In this document: in pieces, positions 35,728 through 41,288 of the stretch
Layout of the letters: every line of letters starts with the position of its first letter
Numbering within the stretch: the first letter of the stretch is position 1
DNA from: Lentilactobacillus parafarraginis DSM 18390 = JCM 14109
GTDB taxonomy: Bacteria; Bacillota; Bacilli; Lactobacillales; Lactobacillaceae
Direction of reading: 5' to 3'
Assembly: GCF_001435895.1 (NCBI RefSeq)
Contig: NZ_AZFZ01000005.1
Span: 1 to 41,288, forward strand
DNA length: 41,288 nucleotides
Made by a program: the position numbers and the translations under genes
The notes under the pieces: generated by a model
What the model saw: the letters and a program-made list of their open reading frames with translations, nothing else
What the model was told of the DNA's origin: nothing
Database searches by the model: none

Positions 35728-37185
35728 TTAAAAGTTAATTTGCTGAACATACTGCCGCACCTTTTCAATAATATCACGTTTATTGTCCCAGCACTTTTGC
35801 GAAAGGTCAACCGGATATTTTTGCGGATTTAATTCCCGTTTATACTCCGGCCACAGCGATGCTAGCTCTTTTTTGGCATAGTGCTGAATTTCTTTAAGGG
35901 TTGGCACCGTATAAATCAGCTTGCCCTTCTCAAAAATTGGCCGAAGCAACGGCTTAGCATCAAAGTTTTCAACGGTTTTATTAATGTACGTGTAGTTTGG
36001 GTGGAACATGTAAATGGATTTCTCACGACGGGGATCCTCATCTGACAAAGTGACGTAATCGCCTTCAGACTTGCCATCACGAGAATCGGTGATTCGCCAC
36101 ACCTGCTTTTTGCCGGGGGTTGAGACCTTTTCAGCGTTGCCGGAAATCTTGATTGTTGCTCTCATTTTGCCGTCAGCGTGTTCAACGGCCACCATTTTAT
36201 AAACCGCACCCAGAGCTGGCTGATCAAAAGCGGTAATCAATTTGGTGCCAATCCCCCAAACGTCAATTTTGGCGTGCTGCATTTTCAAACTGGCAATCGT
36301 CGTTTCATCCATATCATTGGACGCAAAAATTTTAGTGTCCTCATAACCCGCGTTGTCCAGCAATTCCCGAACCCGTTTGGATAAGTAGGCCATATCGCCG
36401 GAATCCAGGCGCACGCCGACAAAGTTGATTCGATCACCCATTTCATCAGCAACCCGAATCGCGCTGGGCACGCCACTCTTAAGGGTATCATAAGTATCCA
36501 CCAAAAAGACACAATCATGGTGGGTTTGCGCGTATGCTTTAAACGCGTCGTAGTCGTTACCAAACGATTCAACCAGGGAATGGGCGTGAGTTCCGCTGAT
36601 TGGAATGCCAAATTCCTTGGCGGCTAAAACATTCGAAGTGGAATCAAAGCCCCCGATAATGGCTGCCCGGCTTCCCCAGAGAGCTGCGGAAACTTCCTGA
36701 GCGCGGCGACTGCCAAATTCCATTAGTGGGTCATCGCCCACCACCGTCCGAATTCTGGAGGCCTTGGTGGCAATCAATGTCTGATAATTAACGATATTTA
36801 AAATGGCGGTTTCAACCAGCTGACACTCACAAATCGTCCCTTCAACCTGCATAATCGGCTCGTTGGCAAAAACCAGGTCGCCTTCAAGCGCCGAGCGAAT
36901 GGTTCCCTGGAACTGAAAATGCCGTAAGTATTCTAAAAATTCCGGTGAATAATTGGTTGCCTGCCGAAGATAGTCGATATCATCATCGGTAAAGTTGAGC
37001 CCCTGAATGTATTCGATGACGTGCTGTAATCCCGCAAACACTGCGTAACCGTTACCAAATGGTAATTTGCGAAAGAACACCTCAAAAACTGCGTGGCGGT
37101 CCTGCATGTGCTTTTCGAAATAGGTCGCCATCATATTAATCTCATAGAAATCAGTATGGAGGGTTAAGTTGTCAAATTTTGGCAT
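35728..37185 (-). CDS. pncB: Nicotinate phosphoribosyltransferase
   Basis: PncB makes nicotinate mononucleotide from nicotinate and PRPP with ATP, the entry of the NAD salvage route completed by NadE. The 485-residue protein begins [20 protein letters not shown], shows [12 protein letters not shown] with the family's conserved Arg residues, [17 protein letters not shown] and [15 protein letters not shown]. The length is that of the longer Gram-positive type. The ATG follows GGGAGG with a 13-base spacer. It leads the pncB-nadE operon, divergent from tagA. The shared 145-base gap is AT-rich without an unambiguous promoter. Confidence 0.97.
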   Translation of the reverse strand: MPKFDNLTLHTDFYEINMMATYFEKHMQDRHAVFEVFFRKLPFGNGYAVFAGLQHVIEYIQGLNFTDDDIDYLRQATNYSPEFLEYLRHFQFQGTIRSALEGDLVFANEPIMQVEGTICECQLVETAILNIVNYQTLIATKASRIRTVVGDDPLMEFGSRRAQEVSAALWGSRAAIIGGFDSTSNVLAAKEFGIPISGTHAHSLVESFGNDYDAFKAYAQTHHDCVFLVDTYDTLKSGVPSAIRVADEMGDRINFVGVRLDSGDMAYLSKRVRELLDNAGYEDTKIFASNDMDETTIASLKMQHAKIDVWGIGTKLITAFDQPALGAVYKMVAVEHADGKMRATIKISGNAEKVSTPGKKQVWRITDSRDGKSEGDYVTLSDEDPRREKSIYMFHPNYTYINKTVENFDAKPLLRPIFEKGKLIYTVPTLKEIQHYAKKELASLWPEYKRELNPQKYPVDLSQKCWDNKRDIIEKVRQYVQQINF

Positions 37186-37330
37186 ATTATTAAATTATCC
37201 TCCCAGATAAGTTGTTGGTGTAATTTGTTATATAATTAATTTAGTTAAGTTTTATTCTATCATTATTCTGATTCTTGACCAGAATTTTGCAAATATTTTT
37301 CATTTAAATCAGAAGAAACCGGGAGATTTT

Positions 37331-38071
37331 ATGACAGAACAAAGTCCGAATGAGCAAATTTCAATTTTAGATATTCCCTTCGAAAATACCGACATGGCAT
37401 CGTTTGAAGGCCTCCTGCAGCAACGGATTAACGATCACGCCAATACCTTCGTTGTCACGGCAAACCCCGAAATCGTCATGTATGCGCGGGAACATCGATT
37501 ATACAAGCAGTTACTAACATCTGCCGACTTCGTTGTCGCTGATGGGATCGGAATCGTCCTTGGTGCTAAACTATTGAAACAGCCCCTGGCCGAACGAATC
37601 ACCGGTTACGACCTATTCACCCGCCTGCTCTCATGGGGCAGTGACAACCTTAAGTCAGCTTACTTTGTTGGCGCAAAAACCGAGGTCATTAATCAATTAA
37701 AGCAGGTGGTCCACGAAAAATACCCTGGGCTAACAATTGCCGGAACGCACAACGGTTACTTTGGAGATGATCGTAATATCGTGGCCGACATCGAGCGAAC
37801 CCACCCGGATATGGTCTTCGTGGCAACCGGCTATCCAAAACAGGAAGAATTTATTGCCAAAAATCGCCACGCCGCAGATGCTTTATGGATGGGCCTTGGC
37901 GGATCATTCGACGTGCTCACCGGAACCGTTAAGCGGGCGCCGCAAAGTTGGCAGAACATGCACTTAGAGTGGCTTTATCGCGCCCTAAAAGAACCCAGCC
38001 GCTTTTCACGATTGGCAATTCTCCCCAAGTACCTGCTGGCGGTTACCAAACAGCGGTTCACAAAATCATGA
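37331..38071 (+). CDS. tagA: N-acetylglucosaminyldiphosphoundecaprenol N-acetyl-beta-D-mannosaminyltransferase (WecG/TagA/CpsF family)
   Basis: TagA adds N-acetylmannosamine to lipid-linked GlcNAc, making the linkage unit of wall teichoic acid at the inner membrane face. The 246-residue GT26 protein has TANPEIVMYARE, the conserved acidic ADGIGIVLGAKLL region (Asp at about residue 73), the AGTHNGYFG stretch and VATGYPKQEEF, plus the C-terminal APQSWQNMHLEWLYRALKEPSR. The ATG follows CGGGAGATTTT. It is a single gene with a terminator after it. The LCP enzyme at 22.7 kb may act on the same polymer. Confidence 0.95.
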   Translation: MTEQSPNEQISILDIPFENTDMASFEGLLQQRINDHANTFVVTANPEIVMYAREHRLYKQLLTSADFVVADGIGIVLGAKLLKQPLAERITGYDLFTRLLSWGSDNLKSAYFVGAKTEVINQLKQVVHEKYPGLTIAGTHNGYFGDDRNIVADIERTHPDMVFVATGYPKQEEFIAKNRHAADALWMGLGGSFDVLTGTVKRAPQSWQNMHLEWLYRALKEPSRFSRLAILPKYLLAVTKQRFTKS

Positions 38072-38082
38072 TCAATTCTAAT

Positions 38083-38123
38083 AAAAATCGGGTCACCGTC
38101 ATTTTGCGGTAACTCGATTTTTT
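38083..38123. terminator. Terminator between tagA and nagR
   Basis: AAAATCG-GGT-ACCG (from 38084) pairs with CGGT-AC-CGATTTT (to 38120) around ATTTTG, and is symmetric with A and T runs on either side, so it can serve convergent tagA (plus) and nagR (minus). Confidence 0.88.
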
Positions 38124-38155
38124 ATTAACCATCTCGATAATGGCCCCCGACAACC

Positions 38156-38860
38156 CTATCCTTTTTCCAAATAAAATTCGAACCGGTCACCCACATACTG
38201 AGTCCGAACATATTCGAACGGCCGCCCGTCCTGAAGATATGTAATCTGGCGTAACCGCAAAATAGCGTCGCCGCGCTTAATGTCCAGATATTCAGCGATT
38301 CGTTCGGAAGCAAGCATCGCCGAAACGGTCTGCTGGGCCTTTCCCAGGTTTAAATTCTTTTTCTGCTCAAGGGTCCGGTAAAGCGAACTGGTTACTTCGG
38401 ATTTTTCCAAACCGGCAACGATGTTTTCAGGCACGGTGGCAACTTCAAAACAAATCGGCACGTTGTCGCCATAACGGATCCGCTCCATTCGCAAAACAGC
38501 TTGATCCTGAGTGATTTTAAGCTTTTCCATCTCACTTAAAGACGGTTCCATCGTGTGATAGGAAATGGTTTTACTGGACGGCTGCTTGCCCTGTGCAAGC
38601 ATCAAATCCGTAAACCCCGTCACTCCTGACATCTTCTCTTGAACCTTTTGATTGGCAACAAAGGTCCCAGAACCAACCCGCCGCTCTAAAATTCCTTCGT
38701 CTACTAACGTTTGAATTGCCTGCCGTAAGGTCATTCGACTGACACCGAACTCGGTTGATAATTCTCGTTCGGAAGGAATGCGATCACCGATTTTCCATTT
38801 TTCGGCTTCAATATTGCGCTTAATGTCATTATGAATTTGAATATAAATTGGTAAACCCAC
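38156..38860 (-). CDS. GntR/HutC-family regulator, NagR (YvoA)-type
   Basis: A 234-residue repressor of the HutC subfamily of GntR regulators. The winged helix domain (about 10-70) has DRIPSERELSTEFGVSRMTLRQA and the wing RRVGSGTFVA; the UTRA effector domain (about 90-230) ends with the typical FEYVRTQYVGDRFEFYLEKG. In this position, right after nagA, it is likely the GlcNAc-6-P-responsive NagR. The start is taken as GTG at 38860, nine bases after AAGGAG; a TTG at 38869 overlaps that site. It is the third gene of proC-nagA-nagR. Confidence 0.88.
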   Translation of the reverse strand: MGLPIYIQIHNDIKRNIEAEKWKIGDRIPSERELSTEFGVSRMTLRQAIQTLVDEGILERRVGSGTFVANQKVQEKMSGVTGFTDLMLAQGKQPSSKTISYHTMEPSLSEMEKLKITQDQAVLRMERIRYGDNVPICFEVATVPENIVAGLEKSEVTSSLYRTLEQKKNLNLGKAQQTVSAMLASERIAEYLDIKRGDAILRLRQITYLQDGRPFEYVRTQYVGDRFEFYLEKG

Positions 38861-38890
38861 TGTTACCAACTCCTTTGGTTTTTCTGTAAA

Positions 38891-40007
38891 TTATTTTCCA
38901 CAACTATACGTTGCCATAAGGTTCAGGTGCTTGTCAAACACATTCAGATCAGCATCACTGCCCAGCTCAAGGGACCCCTTCCCATTTAGCCGAAATTCCC
39001 TGGCTTGATTGGTTGAAGTCATTTTGACGGCGTCGGCAATTGAACACCCGGTAAATTGAATCATGTTTCGAAAACCATCGTCATAGGTTAACACTGAGCC
39101 GGCTAAATGCCCGTTCGAAAGCGTGGCGCGACCATTCTTAACCGCCACAGGCTGGCCGCCCAATTGATACTGGCCAGTCGGCATCCCCTTGGCTTCCATC
39201 GCATCCGTTACGAGTTCCAACCGGTCAGGACCTATTATTTGGTAAGCAATTTTCACAACTGGCGAAACCACGTGAAAGCCATCGCAAATTAACTCGACCT
39301 TTGACTGGTGGTCTAACATTGCATAGCCAACCACCCCGGGTTCGCGCTGGTGAAGACCCCGTTGGGCGTTAAACAGGTGCGTGACGTGGTTGATTTGGCA
39401 TTGCTCAAGATCGCCGAACCGCGCGTCGCTATGACCGACGGCAAGATGAATGCCATTTTCTTGGCAGTACCGTTCAAACCGTGCCGATCGGTTCAGTTCC
39501 GGCGCATAGGTCAGCAATTTCACACGATTTCCGGAGGCCCGCTGCCAATCGGCCAACTTGGAAATGCTTGCCGGTTGAATCTGATCGCGAGGCTGGGCCC
39601 CATTGAATTTTGGCGACACAAATGGCCCTTCCAGATGAATTCCTAAAATAGCCGGGTTCATGGTGGCGGCTTGCCTAATCGTCACCATGGCGTTCCTGAT
39701 TCGGGAATTGGGTCATCGTTGTTAGTAAAACCCCCGTGACGCCCTCTGAACGCATTTTAGTGACCATGTGGCTGAGTTCCGTGGCGGTGTTGGTCATTGA
39801 ATCAATGCCATAACCGCCATGAACGTGGACGTCAATGAACCCCGGCACAACAATGTCTCCAGACAAAGAAATCACATCGTCATGGGAACTCGGCTGAAAG
39901 GCGGCCATTTCACCAATTCCCAGAATGTGATCCGAAAATCGCAGGTAGCCATTCAAAATTTCTCGAGTCCCCGTATAAATGTGACAGTTCGTTAACACCC
40001 GTGCCAT
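38891..40007 (-). pseudogene. nagA: N-acetylglucosamine-6-phosphate deacetylase, disrupted by a frameshift
   Basis: NagA deacetylates GlcNAc-6-P to glucosamine-6-P for amino-sugar use and wall recycling. The gene is in two frames. The first 110 codons (39675-40007) hold the metal motif HVHGGYGID and end in TTMTQFPNQ then an early TAG. The remaining 265 codons (38891-39688) continue with GIHLEGPFVSPKFNGAQ, VGHSDA, THLFNAQRG and VTDAMEAKGMP. Together they make a full-length enzyme of about 380 residues. The frame changes near 39695-39712: the second frame read upstream gives PNSRIRNAMVTIRQA, which fits the family. A 5-base deletion between CAA repeats, or a 2-base deletion or 1-base insertion, would explain it. 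A sequencing error is possible. A start after proC by 18 bases has AAGGGA far upstream. Confidence 0.85.
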
Positions 40008-40025
40008 CTTGATCGTTCAGTCCCT

Positions 40026-40826
40026 TTACTTTGCATTTCCGGTTGATTTGTCAATGGTGGCGTCGATCCCCTTCACCACTGAGTTCAAAAAGCCGGCCTG
40101 TTCCATGGCCAGAATGCCGGCAATTGTATCGCCGCCCGGTGAACAAACCTTATCGATCAGCTCGGCAGGTGTTTGTCCGGACGCGAGCAACGACTGAGCT
40201 GATCCCAAAGTCGTTTGAGCGGCAACCTTGGTTGCGGTCTCTTTACTAAAGCCGTACTTCACGCCCGCCCGACTCAGCGCATCAATGAAGAAGTCGACGT
40301 AAGCGACTGCACTACCCGAAATCGCACTGAAAATCGCGAATTGATCTTCTGGAAGCTCACTGACTTCGCCAGTTGCCGCAAAAAGTGCCAGGGCCGTTTT
40401 TTCCTTATCGCCGGTCAGGTTTTCATTGGCCGCAACCGCCGTCATCCCCTGACCGAATTCGGAATTAATGTTTGGTAAGCTTCGTAAAATGGCTAAATTA
40501 TAATCGGTTAATTCTTCCAACCTGGAAAGACTGACTCCGGAAACAATCGAAATAAGGGTCTTCTCAGTCGTTAACTGATCACGAACTTCGCCAAGGACGT
40601 CGCCAGCAACCGCTGGCACGACGGCAAGAACCACCAAGTCACTGTCAGCAGCTAAAGCCTGGTTAGTCGCCTTGGCAGTCAATCCGTACTGAGCGGCATA
40701 GTTCTCGTAGTTTTCTTTGTGGGCGCTGTGAACCAAAATATTTTCCGCGGGAACAAACTTCGCCCGCAAAAGCCCCTGAATAATTGCCTGAGCCATCGCG
40801 CCAACACCAATAAAGCCAATTTTCAT
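40026..40826 (-). CDS. proC: Pyrroline-5-carboxylate reductase
   Basis: ProC reduces pyrroline-5-carboxylate to proline with NAD(P)H. The 266-residue protein starts with the dinucleotide-binding loop MKIGFIGVGAMAQAII, and carries SGVSLSRLEE, LRSLPNINSEFGQGMTA, FSAISGSAVAYVDFFIDAL, and the C-terminal SPGGDTIAGILAMEQ. The start is ATG at 40826 behind GGAGGTTATTCAC; the frame runs seven codons further but precedes this site. It leads proC-nagA-nagR, an unusual pairing of proline and amino-sugar genes. Confidence 0.96.
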   Translation of the reverse strand: MKIGFIGVGAMAQAIIQGLLRAKFVPAENILVHSAHKENYENYAAQYGLTAKATNQALAADSDLVVLAVVPAVAGDVLGEVRDQLTTEKTLISIVSGVSLSRLEELTDYNLAILRSLPNINSEFGQGMTAVAANENLTGDKEKTALALFAATGEVSELPEDQFAIFSAISGSAVAYVDFFIDALSRAGVKYGFSKETATKVAAQTTLGSAQSLLASGQTPAELIDKVCSPGGDTIAGILAMEQAGFLNSVVKGIDATIDKSTGNAK

Positions 40827-41004
40827 GTGAATAACCTCCAAATCCAAATTAATGGACTATTCCAATTTATCGTTATTTTGACAATAACGGAATTCCCCGC
40901 GGATTGCAAGCAGAATTTTGAAATAGACCAACTTTAATTTATCAAACTTGAAAGCGATTACCTCAGCACCAGCGATTTTCACCAAATGAAGTGATTGTCA
41001 TCGA

Positions 41005-41035
41005 CAAAAAAACTGCCAATCAAATTGATTAGCAG
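41005..41035 (-). terminator. Second terminator after the tRNA genes
   Basis: CTGCTAATCAA and TTGATTGGCAG form 11 consecutive pairs on the minus strand (counting one G-U), followed by TTTTTTT. It is about 130 bases after the tRNA-Gln 3' end and 70 bases behind the first terminator. Confidence 0.88.
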
Positions 41036-41106
41036 CCAGTTGATGTTAATTTTGGAATCCCAAATTGAGGACCCGAACTTTTCGCGCACAGAACGCCTCT
41101 CGAATC

Positions 41107-41151
41107 AAAAAAATCGTCGTATCCAGGACGATAATCCTTGATAAAACGACG
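41107..41151 (-). terminator. First terminator after the tRNA genes
   Basis: CGTCGT...ATCAAGG pairs with CCTGGAT-ACGACG on the minus strand with a small interior loop, followed by ATTTTTTT. It lies 14 bases after tRNA-Gln. Confidence 0.9.
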
Positions 41152-41164
41152 AAAGGCGTAACGA

Positions 41165-41236
41165 TTGGGCTAGCTGGGTTCGAACCAGCGCATCACGGGA
41201 TCAAAACCCGTTGCCTTACCTCTTGGCTATAGCCCA
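41165..41236 (-). tRNA. tRNA-Gln (anticodon UUG)
   Basis: The 72-base gene has acceptor TGGGCTA/TAGCCCA with discriminator A, anticodon stem CGGGT/ATCCCG-type pairing and loop TTTTGAT giving TTG, and a T arm CTGG-TTCGAAC-CCAG. No CCA is encoded. It follows tRNA-Tyr by nine bases, so they share a transcript. Confidence 0.95.
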
Positions 41237-41245
41237 ATGAAAAAA

Positions 41246-41288
41246 TGGAGGGGAGTGGATTCGAACCACCGAACCCGAAGGAGCGGAT
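41246..41288 (-). tRNA. tRNA-Tyr, 3' part (cut by the window end)
   Basis: Only the last 43 bases are inside the window: the 3' anticodon arm ATCCGCTCC, a long variable arm CTTCGGGTTCG-like, the T arm GGTTCGAATCC and acceptor CCCCTCC with discriminator A. The class II variable arm and these sequences match tRNA-Tyr; the anticodon lies outside the window, so the identity is inferred. Confidence 0.75.

Larger units (their letters stand above)
40848..41164. other. Intergenic region between proC and the tRNA genes
   Basis: These bases hold no gene I can support. They contain a likely proC promoter on the minus strand, TTGCAA (40904-40909), 17 bases, TATTGT (40881-40886), and two terminators facing left. 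The stretch 41038-41106 between the terminators has no recognisable motif. Confidence 0.55.

Noticed and set aside
39675-39720. Programmed frameshift as an explanation for nagA
   Set aside because: There is no slippery heptamer or downstream structure, and the family is not known for recoding. A mutation or a sequencing error is simpler.
1-41288. CRISPR arrays, insertion sequences, prophage genes
   Set aside because: No regularly spaced direct repeats, transposase, integrase or phage structural genes are visible in either strand.

Overview
The window looks like a chromosomal segment from a low-GC Gram-positive bacterium of the family Lactobacillaceae. The pointers are strong Shine-Dalgarno sites with frequent TTG and GTG starts, the radA-gltX-cysS-mrnC-rlmB-rae1-sigH-rpmG-secE-nusG gene order, PepC, TagA and LCP wall genes, a mannose-family PTS, and intrinsic terminators throughout. 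I cannot name the genus from the sequence alone. Almost all genes are housekeeping genes. I see no prophage, insertion sequence or CRISPR array.

Layout. 1-1.8 kb: a LysR-type regulator and a small membrane-anchored protein of unknown function. 1.85-4.4 kb: MprF, the lysyl-phosphatidylglycerol synthase/flippase. 4.65-9.2 kb (minus): ribosomal genes rplK-rplA and rplJ-rplL, the latter behind an L10 leader, then nusG, secE and rpmG. A secreted or anchored alpha/beta hydrolase (DUF915-like) sits between nusG and rplK, and mprF lies where rpoB often does. 9.2-17.6 kb (minus): sigH-like sigma factor, rae1, rlmB, mrnC, cysS, gltX, a PIN-TRAM membrane protein and radA, followed by a dUTPase. 18.4-20.6 kb (plus): rpiA and pepC. 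20.6-23.8 kb: gpmA, an AEC-family transporter and a divergent LCP wall-polymer ligase; the last two start from a near-perfect inverted-repeat promoter region. 23.95-27.3 kb (minus): mannose-family PTS IIA-IIB-IIC-IID and a HAD phosphatase. 27.4-31.2 kb (minus): tRNA-Leu with the rare anticodon AAG, thrB, a SprT-like protein and tex. 31.4-37.2 kb (minus): a P-type cation ATPase with a small hypothetical gene behind it, then nadE and pncB. 37.3-38.1 kb (plus): tagA. 38.1-40.8 kb (minus): a NagR-type GntR regulator, nagA split by a frameshift, and proC. The right edge has tRNA-Gln(UUG) and the 3' part of tRNA-Tyr.

The most informative non-coding element is upstream of the P-type ATPase (34711-34879, minus). 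A good promoter leads into an RNA that folds with all the landmarks of the yybP-ykoY manganese riboswitch, followed by a terminator that would compete with the aptamer's closing stem. This suggests a Mn2+-induced ON switch. It makes the ATPase a candidate Mn2+/Ca2+ exporter and puts the 144-residue unknown protein, which directly follows it, in the same metal-responsive operon. Other points of interest are the frameshifted nagA, a strong terminator between secE and nusG, the tRNA-Leu(AAG) gene, and the palindromic divergent promoter at 22.5 kb.
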